Positions 1-6,320 of a DNA stretch of 8,547 bases are shown in pieces. Under the pieces are notes generated by a model. It was not told the DNA's origin and ran no database searches. It worked only from the letters and a program-made list of their open reading frames with translations. Made by a program: the position numbers and the translations under genes. The DNA is from a bacterium (GTDB lineage Bacteria; Desulfobacterota; Deferrisomatia; Deferrisomatales; BM512). Location: the NCBI GenBank assembly GCA_009724975.1, contig SRXB01000073.1:1-8547 (forward strand). The letters are read 5' to 3'. Numbering within the stretch: position 1 is the first letter of the stretch; every line of letters begins with the position of its first letter.

Positions 1-414
1 GGGCGCTTCGGCCTCGTGCTTGGAATGGGCGGCGGAGCCCTGCCTCCGCTAGTGAAGACGGCGCAAAAGGCGATGAAGGTCCCCGAAGGCAAGGGCGAGC
101 AGTGGATGAGCTGGATAGACCTTAAAGACCTTGCACGGTCAATAAGGCACCTTCTGGAGTCCGGCGCGGCGGGAACCTTCAACCTCTGCGCCCCGAACCC
201 GGTGCGCCAACGCGAATTCACGGCACAGGTCGAGCGCCTGCTGGGTCCTCCGGCGCGCCTTCGTCCGCTCTCCCCCGCCGTCCGCCTCCTTTTCGGCGAG
301 ATGGCGGACCTCGTGCTATTCAGCCATCGCGCCAGCGCAGCAAAACTTGAGTCTACGGGATTTAAATTCGAGAACGAAGAGGTCGATGTGACCCTTGCAA
401 AGATTCTTTCTTGA
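1..414 (+). CDS. TIGR01777-family NAD(P)-dependent epimerase, 3' part
   Basis: This is the C-terminal 137 residues of a gene that enters the window in frame from base 1, with its TGA stop at 412-414. The early residues contain RFGLVLGMGGGALPPL, the turn typical of TIGR01777 (YfcH-like) short-chain dehydrogenase/epimerases. Next come an SWIDLKDLA stretch and GTFNLCAPNPV, which in this family shape the substrate side of the Rossmann fold. The last 65 or so residues (REFTAQVERLLG … LFGEMADLVL … LESTGFKF) match the small C-terminal DUF1731 domain of the family. The N-terminal nucleotide-binding GxxGxxG motif lies outside the window. Members bind NAD(P) in the cytoplasm, but the reaction is generally unknown. 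The end of the gene overlaps the proposed promoter of the tRNA cluster. The family call is firm; the substrate is not known. Confidence 0.88.
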   Translation, partial: GRFGLVLGMGGGALPPLVKTAQKAMKVPEGKGEQWMSWIDLKDLARSIRHLLESGAAGTFNLCAPNPVRQREFTAQVERLLGPPARLRPLSPAVRLLFGEMADLVLFSHRASAAKLESTGFKFENEEVDVTLAKILS

Positions 415-440
415 CGAGGCAGGTTGCGCTCTGTTACCTT
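411..440 (+). promoter_or_regulatory. Candidate σ70 promoter of the tRNA cluster
   Basis: A -35 box TTGACG (411-416, five of six consensus bases) is followed after 18 bases by TACCTT (435-440), which keeps T1, A2 and T6 of the -10 consensus. Transcription would start near 447, about 10 bases before the first tRNA. The downstream sequence TGCGCC is a G/C-rich discriminator, as expected for stable-RNA promoters under stringent control. It overlaps the last codons of the epimerase gene. Read by eye only. Confidence 0.42.
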
Positions 441-456
441 TTGCGCCTTCTCGTGC

Positions 457-552
<96 letters not shown>

Positions 553-585
553 TGAAAATTGAATATTTGGTTCGCGAAAGAACGC

Positions 586-677
<92 letters not shown>

Positions 678-684
678 CTTTATT

Positions 685-713
685 TTGTTGCAACGCGGAC
701 TGAAAAATAATAT
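685..713 (+). promoter_or_regulatory. Candidate σ70 promoter before tRNA-Arg
   Basis: TTGTTG (685-690) and TAATAT (708-713) are separated by exactly 17 bases in an AT-rich spacer. Transcription would start near 720, 17 bases before tRNA-Arg. The -35 match is poor, so the tRNA may simply be transcribed from the promoter upstream of the serine tRNAs. Confidence 0.35.
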
Positions 714-736
714 TAAGGCGCACCAGAAAGTTTCGC

Positions 737-813
<77 letters not shown>

Positions 814-821
814 ATAAAATC

Positions 822-855
822 AAGGGGTTAGGCTAAACGGCCTAACCCCTTTTTT
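822..855 (+). terminator. Intrinsic terminator of the tRNA cluster
   Basis: GGGGTTAGG (824-832) pairs perfectly with CCTAACCCC (841-849) around an 8-base loop, followed by six T (850-855). The flanking AA (822-823) can pair with the first T residues and extend the stem. It lies 8 bases after the CCA of tRNA-Arg. Read from the other strand, the stem is followed by a looser T-rich run, so it may also stop transcription of the convergent β-barrel gene. Confidence 0.93.
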
Positions 856-893
856 ATTTCCCGCATAACTTCCGCAGACCTTGGGCAGCAGCC

Positions 894-1448
894 TTAAAAG
901 ATCACTCCGCCTTTCAGAAAGAAAATAGGCCCGTGAGTGAGGTCGGTATCTTCGTTGCCGCCCGCCGGGACTGCGGTAAAGCCGAATTCGCCGAAATAGG
1001 AAAGCCCCTCGGCATTGTCTGTTATTCCCTCGACCGAGAGGTTGATTACGAAAAGATCCGCCGTGTCGTTTACGGAATCGCTATCGGCGAGGCCATAGGC
1101 TATGGCGAGGCTCGGCCGTATCAGAAAAGGCACGTTGGGGGGATTGAAGAGGGCTTTCAGCGCCACGCCAAGGTCGTATTCGTAGCAGGAGTTGTCGTTT
1201 TCGTCGTTCGCCAGGGTAAAATCGAAGAACGCGCCCACCCACATCTTATCGGCAACCCTGAAATCGCCGAAAACTCCCAGGGCCAGCCCTGGGTCGGTAT
1301 CCACGCTGCCGTAATCGGTGTCCCAGGTGCCGCCGAGCACCAGACCGCCCTTTACGCCGAAATCACTTTCAGCGGCGGGGTTCAGCGCGAAAGCGGAGGT
1401 TGCAAAACCAGCCAGCAAAACAACCAATAATAGGAATTTCTTTCTCAT
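894..1448 (-). CDS. Small outer-membrane β-barrel protein
   Basis: This gene encodes 184 residues. The start chosen is the ATG at 1448, because an AAGGAGA ribosome site lies just upstream and the protein then begins with a standard signal peptide (MRKKFLLLVVLLAGF…AFA, cleavage after about residue 21). A longer reading from 1478 would put ten polar residues before the signal peptide. The mature part alternates short hydrophobic/aromatic strands with Asp/Asn/Gly-rich turns (GVKGGLVLGGTW, MWVGAFFDFTL, SYFGEFGFTA). It ends in IFFLKGGVIF, a terminal-Phe strand as recognised by the BAM machinery. This fits a small barrel of perhaps eight strands, like the OmpW/OmpX/OprF-N class, inserted in the outer membrane. 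No catalytic motif is seen and the role is unknown. It is transcribed alone, convergent with the tRNA cluster. Confidence 0.82.
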   Translation of the reverse strand: MRKKFLLLVVLLAGFATSAFALNPAAESDFGVKGGLVLGGTWDTDYGSVDTDPGLALGVFGDFRVADKMWVGAFFDFTLANDENDNSCYEYDLGVALKALFNPPNVPFLIRPSLAIAYGLADSDSVNDTADLFVINLSVEGITDNAEGLSYFGEFGFTAVPAGGNEDTDLTHGPIFFLKGGVIF

Positions 1449-1453
1449 CCGAT

Positions 1454-1460
1454 TCTCCTT
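1454..1460 (-). promoter_or_regulatory. Ribosome binding site of the β-barrel gene
   Basis: Read on the minus strand, AAGGAGA precedes the ATG at 1448-1446 by 5 bases. This fixes the start of the β-barrel gene at the signal-peptide methionine rather than at the upstream ATG at 1478. Confidence 0.8.
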
Positions 1461-1658
1461 TCGCTGTGAAAGCGCCATTTTCAGAGCGTTGCCCTATTTT
1501 TTTAATGTAGTTTGGCCAATTGCATGAATATTACCACCAAATAGGTTCTTCGCAGCCTGTGCCGGGCCGCGGCTGGCTTTACCACCCTGAACGCAAGGAA
1601 AAACAAGGAGCTTGACCATATTTTTGTATCCTTAAAGCCGCGCGATGCCGTAAAATAA

Positions 1659-1683
1659 TTAACGATTTCTTAATTTCGATTAA
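1659..1683 (+). promoter_or_regulatory. AT-rich leader with TTAA every 10-11 bases
   Basis: TTAA occurs at 1659-1662, 1670-1673 and 1680-1683, spaced about one helical turn apart, inside the 261-base divergent region between the β-barrel gene and the binding-protein gene. CGATT is repeated at 1663-1667 and 1677-1681. This could be an upstream element, a bent segment or a regulator site. I could not assign a convincing -35/-10 pair: TTGACC at 1612-1617 has no -10 at the right distance. The rest of the region (1449-1658) shows nothing else firm. Confidence 0.2.
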
Positions 1684-1709
1684 TTTTGCTTGGGGGAGAG
1701 GTGTTTGCT

Positions 1710-2822
1710 ATGAACACGAGTAAGCTCTTCTTGTCAGTTCTTTCCGCCCTGCTTGTTTTTTCGGCCTGCGCGAAAAAAGAGTCCCCGCCACCGCTAATAA
1801 GAGTCGCCTACGCCCCGCACGACCACCACGCCGCCCTCTATGTCGCCGCTACGGACCCCGAATATTTCCGCGAAAACGGCAACCTGTACTTGCGTGAAAT
1901 ATCTCCCAAAAAAGAGTACCAACTTCTGGAGGGAGATGCCCTCGTAGCTAAAATCCTCGTCGACACCAGCGGCGGCGGCGCGCAAAACATCCAAAAAACA
2001 GTCGAAGACCAAGTCGATATAGCCCTCGGGTCCTTTCCTGAAATGGTAAAGGCTATGGACGAAGGGAAAAAATTAAAGGTAATCGCGCCACTGATGAGCG
2101 GCGGCACAGGCCTCGTCGTAGCGCCGGATTTCGCGGCGACGGACTGGAACGGCTTTGTAGAGGCCGCCAAAGCGGCAAAAAAACCGCTTCGCATAGGAGT
2201 GAAAACCGAAGGGTCGGTCCAGCAACTGGCCCTTGAAAACGCCCTCGCCGCAGAGGGCGTCTCCTTCGCGCCGGAGCAGGGCGAAGGCCAGAAGGTTTCC
2301 ATAGTAAACCTCCACGGGCAAAAGAACCTCATTCCCGCGCTTAAATCGGGCCTTGTGGAGGGGTTCGTGGTCATGCAGCCGGTTCTGGCCGAAGCCCAGT
2401 ACGCCAAGGCTGGCAAAGTCATAGCCAACATCGAGGATTATAGCGGTTCCGGCGGCGAAAATTACTTCCCATGCTGCGCCGTGTGCGCAAGGGAGGATTT
2501 TCTCTCGCAAAACCGCGACGCATCCGAAAAATTAATGAAACTCCTCATGCTGGCCAACAAACGCCTCATCGACAATCCGGTCGCACTCGCGCCGAAGGTC
2601 GCAAAATGGCTGGGAAACCCGGAAGAAGTGGAAAAAATGAGCCTTCCCACCATCACCTATTCGACCGGCTTCAACAAGAAGTGGAACGATTCGGTGGAGG
2701 CTTGGCTTAAAGCCATGCGTGACAAAAACATTATCCGCAGTAAAGTAAGGGAGGCTTACGAGAAGGGCGAACACAAAAAACTAATCTACGACACGCAAAT
2801 CATGGAAAAACTTGCCGGATAG
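1710..2822 (+). CDS. NMT1/SsuA-type substrate-binding lipoprotein
   Basis: This gene encodes 370 residues from the ATG at 1710, which has GGAGAGG 8 bases upstream. In-frame TTG (1686) and GTG (1701) codons lie before it, but the GTG falls in the ribosome site. Residues 1-20 form a signal peptide ending VFSAC, a probable lipobox with lipidated Cys20, although Phe at -3 is not ideal. The rest reads as a type II periplasmic binding protein of the NMT1/TauA/SsuA group: VAYAPHDHHAALYVA near the start, QVDIALGSFPEMVKAMDEGKK for the first lobe, RIGVKTEGSVQQLALENAL for the second, then PALKSGLVEGFVVMQPVLAEA. Odd points are HDHH at 37-40 and a CCAVC cluster at 255-259. No ABC permease or ATPase for it is nearby. 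The next gene, 6 bases on, is a sensor kinase, so it may work as a periplasmic sensor partner. The ligand is unknown. Confidence 0.85.
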   Translation: MNTSKLFLSVLSALLVFSACAKKESPPPLIRVAYAPHDHHAALYVAATDPEYFRENGNLYLREISPKKEYQLLEGDALVAKILVDTSGGGAQNIQKTVEDQVDIALGSFPEMVKAMDEGKKLKVIAPLMSGGTGLVVAPDFAATDWNGFVEAAKAAKKPLRIGVKTEGSVQQLALENALAAEGVSFAPEQGEGQKVSIVNLHGQKNLIPALKSGLVEGFVVMQPVLAEAQYAKAGKVIANIEDYSGSGGENYFPCCAVCAREDFLSQNRDASEKLMKLLMLANKRLIDNPVALAPKVAKWLGNPEEVEKMSLPTITYSTGFNKKWNDSVEAWLKAMRDKNIIRSKVREAYEKGEHKKLIYDTQIMEKLAG

Positions 2823-2828
2823 TCCTGA

Positions 2829-5330
2829 ATGCGCGTAACAATCTCCCAAAAGCTTTTCTGGGCGCTTATATCGGTATTGGCGATAACCATTGTCATCGCC
2901 ATAGGCCTCTTCTACGGAATTCACTCGCTCCGAATCATTAACGGCAAAATAGGCGTACTGCAGGAAATAAAGCTGAACATCCGCACAATCGAGTCGTTTC
3001 ACGGAGTTTCAAACGGAAAGCCAACGGAGAGGGAAAAAGTCGAACTTGACGAGGCTTTCGCAAATCTTTCCAGCCACCTCTCCGAGGTTAATAACTTCCA
3101 GTCAGAACTGCCCGAACATATCAGGGCCAATATCCTCGACCTCGAAGAGCAACTCGAATATTACAAAAAGGCCAACTCCGAACTTCTGGCGAGAAAAAGG
3201 CTCGACTCCTCCATACATGCCGACTTTTACTGCAATATTGAAGAGATCGCAAAAATTCTCTACGAGAGCCATGGCTCGATAGAACCCAAAGCAAATGAAA
3301 TAATTTCCAAAATGATAACAGCGGGCGGGGCGGTCATCCACGAGAGAGACATTTCGTCGATAAAAAATCTTCGGGCAGAGCTCAAAAAAAGCGACAAAGT
3401 CTTAAGAAACCGCAATCTGGGCGCAACCCTTGAAGGAATGGTGGAAAACGCCGAGAAAAGCTATTTGAACTACCTCTCCACTATCGAGCAGGAAAACTAC
3501 ACCAATGGAACCGGAGTTCGCTTCATAGAAACCGCCAACCTGGCCATAACAGCCCTTGAAAAGGGAGAACGCCAGCGGCAGGACCTCCTAATAAACATTA
3601 TTTTCTCCACCATATTGGTCCTCTCCCTGGGCCTGCTCGCCTGGTGGCAAATAGCGAAGAGATACACCGACCGTTTCACCAAAAGCTCAAAAGCTATGAT
3701 AGACCCGCTCCGAAGGGGGAGCTACGAGATTGCCCCGCCGGAATTTTACGACGATGAATTCGGCGACCTTTTGAAGTTCATCAATGAAATGGCGAAAAGC
3801 CTTAAGAAAACGCACGACCTTCTCATCGCCTCAGAACTTAAGTACAAAAGCATGGTCGAAAATATCGCGGATTGGGTTTGGGAGTGCGACGCGGATTACA
3901 CGCTGCTCTATTCCAGCCCTATTTGCCGCAAACTTTTCGGCATTGAGCCGGAGGAGGCAATCGGCAGGCCCATCTGCGCGTTTCTCGCCCAATTCAGCTC
4001 CGACGAGCAATTGCATATATGCCGTGAAAGCCTAGCGAACCTCGAAAAGTCCAAAACCCTGCATAGCGCATTCACCCAGGACGGCAAAGATGAGATTTAC
4101 CTTGAGTCGATAATCGAATGCAGGAGGGACGAGGATGGAACGCTGTTGGGTTTTCGCGGCGTGACTCGCGATGTAACCCAAAGGGCCCTGGCGGAGGCGG
4201 AACAGCACCGGCTCAGGGAACAGCTCCTCCAGTCGCAGAAGATGGAGGCGGTCGGCACCCTCGCGGGCGGCGTCGCCCACGATTTCAACAACCTGCTCCA
4301 AGCCATCGGCGGCTACGCCGACCTGCTCTTAAACAGGAGAAACCTAAGCCAGCAGGATTACACGGCCGTCCAGCGCATACTTGAAGCGACCTCCCACGCC
4401 GCCTCGCTGACGAATCAGCTTTTGTTTTTCAGCAAGCGCACCGGAACAAACCATTCCGCGACCGACCTCAACGCACTAATTAACCACTCGGTCGATCTTT
4501 TGGAGCGGACCATACCCAAGATGATCAGAGTCAAAACCGAGCTCTTCTCGCCCCTGCCCAAGATACAGGCCGATCCGCTTCAGCTGGAACACGTACTCAT
4601 CAACCTTGCGGTAAACGCCCGCGACGCAATGCCCCAGGGCGGAGAGATAACCATAAAGACTTTTTCGGGGGAAAACGGCAAAAGCGCGGGCATCGCCTTC
4701 TCCGATACCGGTTCGGGAATAGCGAAGGAGAATCTGGAACGCATTTTCGAGCCTTTTTTCACCACCAAGGAAACCGGCAAGGGCACAGGGCTCGGCCTTG
4801 CGATGGTTTACGGCATAGTCAAGTCCCATAACGGGACCATAACCGTCAATAGCCAGCTAGGCGAAGGCACTACCTTCATCATGGAATTTCCGGCGGCTTC
4901 GGATGAGGCGCAGGAAAAAGTTCGCCCACTAAAGGAAAATTACCCGGACGCCTCAAACGGGATAGGGAGAGTCCTTTTCGTCGACGACGAAGAGCAGATA
5001 AGGGAAATCTGCAAGGAAGCGCTCGTCAGGGCAGGCTATACGGTGATAATGGCCTCCTCGGGTGAAGAAGCACTCTCGATATACGAAAACGGTGAAAATC
5101 CCGTAGACATAGTCATTCTTGACATGAACATGCCCGGAATGGGCGGCTCAAATTGCTGCAAGGCGATAAAAAAGCTCAACCCCGAGGCTAAAATCATAAT
5201 CGCCACCGGCTATTCCGAATATGAAAGCAGCTTTTCTCCCCGAACCGACCCGCGTATCGGCTTTTTGCGCAAACCGTACAGGATGCACACCCTTCTTGAG
5301 GTCATAAAAGAACTTTTGAATAAGCCTTGA
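2829..5330 (+). CDS. Membrane-bound hybrid sensor histidine kinase
   Basis: This gene encodes 833 residues and starts 6 bases after the binding-protein gene, so the two are likely translated together. Order of parts: membrane segment about 9-31; periplasmic domain about 32-253, rich in Leu/Glu/Lys and apparently all helical; membrane segment about 254-275; HAMP-like linker to about 330, with DDEFGDLLKFINEMA; PAS domain about 336-452 ending in a PAC-like FRGVTRDVTQR. The kinase core has the H box VGTLAGGVAHDFNNLL (phospho-His484), N box INLAVNARDAM (Asn592, Asn596), G1 DTGSGI (Asp626), F box EPFFTTK and G2 GTGLGLAM. A C-terminal receiver (about 713-830) has the acidic pair Asp719/Asp720, phospho-acceptor Asp765, Thr793 and Lys815. 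All catalytic residues are present. There is no Hpt domain and no DNA-binding output, so an outside partner must take the signal. The stimulus is probably sensed through the upstream binding protein. Confidence 0.94.
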   Translation: MRVTISQKLFWALISVLAITIVIAIGLFYGIHSLRIINGKIGVLQEIKLNIRTIESFHGVSNGKPTEREKVELDEAFANLSSHLSEVNNFQSELPEHIRANILDLEEQLEYYKKANSELLARKRLDSSIHADFYCNIEEIAKILYESHGSIEPKANEIISKMITAGGAVIHERDISSIKNLRAELKKSDKVLRNRNLGATLEGMVENAEKSYLNYLSTIEQENYTNGTGVRFIETANLAITALEKGERQRQDLLINIIFSTILVLSLGLLAWWQIAKRYTDRFTKSSKAMIDPLRRGSYEIAPPEFYDDEFGDLLKFINEMAKSLKKTHDLLIASELKYKSMVENIADWVWECDADYTLLYSSPICRKLFGIEPEEAIGRPICAFLAQFSSDEQLHICRESLANLEKSKTLHSAFTQDGKDEIYLESIIECRRDEDGTLLGFRGVTRDVTQRALAEAEQHRLREQLLQSQKMEAVGTLAGGVAHDFNNLLQAIGGYADLLLNRRNLSQQDYTAVQRILEATSHAASLTNQLLFFSKRTGTNHSATDLNALINHSVDLLERTIPKMIRVKTELFSPLPKIQADPLQLEHVLINLAVNARDAMPQGGEITIKTFSGENGKSAGIAFSDTGSGIAKENLERIFEPFFTTKETGKGTGLGLAMVYGIVKSHNGTITVNSQLGEGTTFIMEFPAASDEAQEKVRPLKENYPDASNGIGRVLFVDDEEQIREICKEALVRAGYTVIMASSGEEALSIYENGENPVDIVILDMNMPGMGGSNCCKAIKKLNPEAKIIIATGYSEYESSFSPRTDPRIGFLRKPYRMHTLLEVIKELLNKP

Positions 5331-5344
5331 GCTAGTCACGAGCA

Positions 5345-5372
5345 TTGTTAGCTTGCTGATTTCTGCTAAATT
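5345..5372 (+). promoter_or_regulatory. Candidate extended -10 promoter of the Cys-rich/NosL operon
   Basis: TTGTTA (5345-5350) is followed after 16 bases by TAAATT (5367-5372). TGC sits directly before the -10, giving an extended -10 TGn. Transcription would start near 5379-5380, about 45 bases before the first ATG. It is the only good σ70 candidate in the 93-base gap after the kinase gene. No intrinsic terminator is visible in that gap, so read-through from the kinase is also possible. Confidence 0.42.
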
Positions 5373-5380
5373 TTAAGAGT

Positions 5381-5401
5381 CTTGGTCTACCATGACCCGA
5401 G
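5381..5401 (+). promoter_or_regulatory. Short hairpin / possible operator in the operon leader
   Basis: CTTGGTC (5381-5387) can pair with GACC-C-GAG (5394-5401) across the loop TACCAT, with one bulged C and one G-U pair. It lies just after the predicted transcription start, where a repressor site or an mRNA leader hairpin would act. It does not resemble the CueR, CsoR or CopY operators I know. Weak evidence. Confidence 0.22.
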
Positions 5402-5423
5402 ATGAGAATGGAAAGGGGCTTTA

Positions 5424-5852
5424 ATGAAAAATCTTGCCATACTCGCAGTAACTCTCATTTTGCTCACGCTTTTGCTAATCCCAGCAGCATGGTGTTCAGA
5501 AAAATCAGATACTAGGCGCGACGTACTTTACACCTGCGCCTGTGGTGACTCCTGTAAGTGCGGCTCTGTTTCCACCGAGCCCGGAAACTGCTCCTGCGGC
5601 AAACCTTTAAAATGGCATCACGCACTAAAGGTCGAGGGTGATACCGCCGTCCTTTGCAACTGTGACGAAGGCTGCAAGTGCTCGCCGAACAAAGACGACC
5701 CCAACAAGTGTTCATGCGGAAAATCCGTTTCAAGAGTCAGCCTTAAGGGCCGCGACATTTACTTTTGCAACTGCGGCGGCAGCTGCTCCTGCAACACTTT
5801 TTCAAATACCCCCGGTGATTGCGGCTGCGGCATGAAGCTGAAAAAAGAATAG
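5424..5852 (+). CDS. Exported protein with three identically spaced six-Cys repeats
   Basis: This gene encodes 142 residues; the ATG has AAAGGGG 5 bases upstream. Residues 1 to about 24 are a signal peptide (MKNLAILAVTLILL … IPAAWC). Cleavage near AWC/S is plausible; Trp before Cys24 argues against a lipobox. The mature protein is three copies of one motif: Cys 38, 40, 44, 46, 56, 58; Cys 78, 80, 84, 86, 96, 98; and Cys 115, 117, 121, 123, 133, 135. Every copy obeys C-x-C-x3-C-x-C-x9-C-x-C-G, with a conserved Pro three residues before the fifth Cys. A hydrophobic residue plus an aromatic or Leu precedes each copy. The 18 cysteines suggest binding of several soft-metal ions, such as Cu(I) or Zn, in the periplasm. 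Copy 3 (YFC … TPGDCGCGMKL) recalls the heavy-metal-binding YHS-like domain of copper ATPases and CusB. It is the first gene of the operon, 12 bases before the NosL-like gene. I know no named family for it. Confidence 0.85.
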   Translation: MKNLAILAVTLILLTLLLIPAAWCSEKSDTRRDVLYTCACGDSCKCGSVSTEPGNCSCGKPLKWHHALKVEGDTAVLCNCDEGCKCSPNKDDPNKCSCGKSVSRVSLKGRDIYFCNCGGSCSCNTFSNTPGDCGCGMKLKKE

Positions 5853-5864
5853 AAACCAGTTTAA

Positions 5865-6314
5865 ATGACGAAGTTTTTTTTATTTGCGCCAATAGCGTTT
5901 GTGCTCTCGGCATACTCGATTTTGGCGGCACCTTCGCCCCCCTCGCCTTCCGCAAGCGAAAGATGCGCCGTCTGCGGCATGTTTGTGGGACGACACCCAT
6001 CCTGGGTAGCCGCCATCGAATATTCCGGAGGAAAGACCGAATATTTCGACGGGCCCAAAGACATGTTCAAAAGAATCTTTTCCCTTAAGCCCGAATCGTT
6101 CACCCCCTTCGCTACCGACTATTACACCCTTGAGCTTAAACCGGCCAAAGACGCATGGTTCGTCTTGGGCGGAGACATAACGGGGCCTATGGGGAAGGAC
6201 CTAATCCCTGTTTTCAGCGAAAAAAACGCCAAGACTTTCAAGCGCGACCACGGGGCCTCTAACATATTAAGATACCAAGAGGTAAACGAAACACTCCTCG
6301 GAACTTTGGAGTAA
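5865..6314 (+). CDS. NosL-family copper-binding protein
   Basis: This gene encodes 149 residues, beginning with a hydrophobic signal peptide (MTKFFLFAPIAFVLSAYSILAA) followed by a Pro/Ser-rich stretch. RCAVCGMFVGRHPSWVAAI (residues 33-51) is the hallmark CxxCGM segment of NosL. Further family motifs follow: GGKTEYFDGPKDMFKRIF, FATDYYTLE, DAWFVLGGDITGPMGKDLIPVFSEKNAKTF and DHGAS. In denitrifiers NosL is an outer-membrane lipoprotein that supplies Cu(I) for the CuZ site of nitrous oxide reductase. Here no lipobox Cys is seen, so the protein may be soluble or held by an uncleaved signal segment. No nosZ is nearby, so its client is probably another copper protein or transporter. The ribosome site is weak (only an A-rich run), suggesting coupling to the Cys-rich gene upstream. 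Confidence 0.9.
   Translation: MTKFFLFAPIAFVLSAYSILAAPSPPSPSASERCAVCGMFVGRHPSWVAAIEYSGGKTEYFDGPKDMFKRIFSLKPESFTPFATDYYTLELKPAKDAWFVLGGDITGPMGKDLIPVFSEKNAKTFKRDHGASNILRYQEVNETLLGTLE
6308..6311 (+). promoter_or_regulatory. Ribosome binding site supporting a TTG start
   Basis: GGAG lies inside the last codons of the NosL-like gene, 9 bases before TTG at 6321. It supports TTG, rather than the later in-frame ATG at 6342, as the start of the small membrane protein. Confidence 0.6.
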
Positions 6315-6320
6315 TCAGCC

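Noticed and set aside
933..1430. Open 165-codon frame on the + strand opposite the β-barrel gene
   Set aside because: It has no ribosome site, its product has no domain or signal pattern, and the opposite strand has a signal peptide, a good ribosome site and a β-barrel ending.
1561..1586. GC-rich inverted repeat (GCCGG … CTGGC) as a terminator
   Set aside because: It is not followed by a T run, and no gene ends there on either strand.
1838..2431. Open 197-codon frame on the minus strand inside the binding-protein gene
   Set aside because: Its composition is that of an antisense shadow (rich in Ser, Ala, Thr and Arg without motifs), and the + strand gene is a clear family member.
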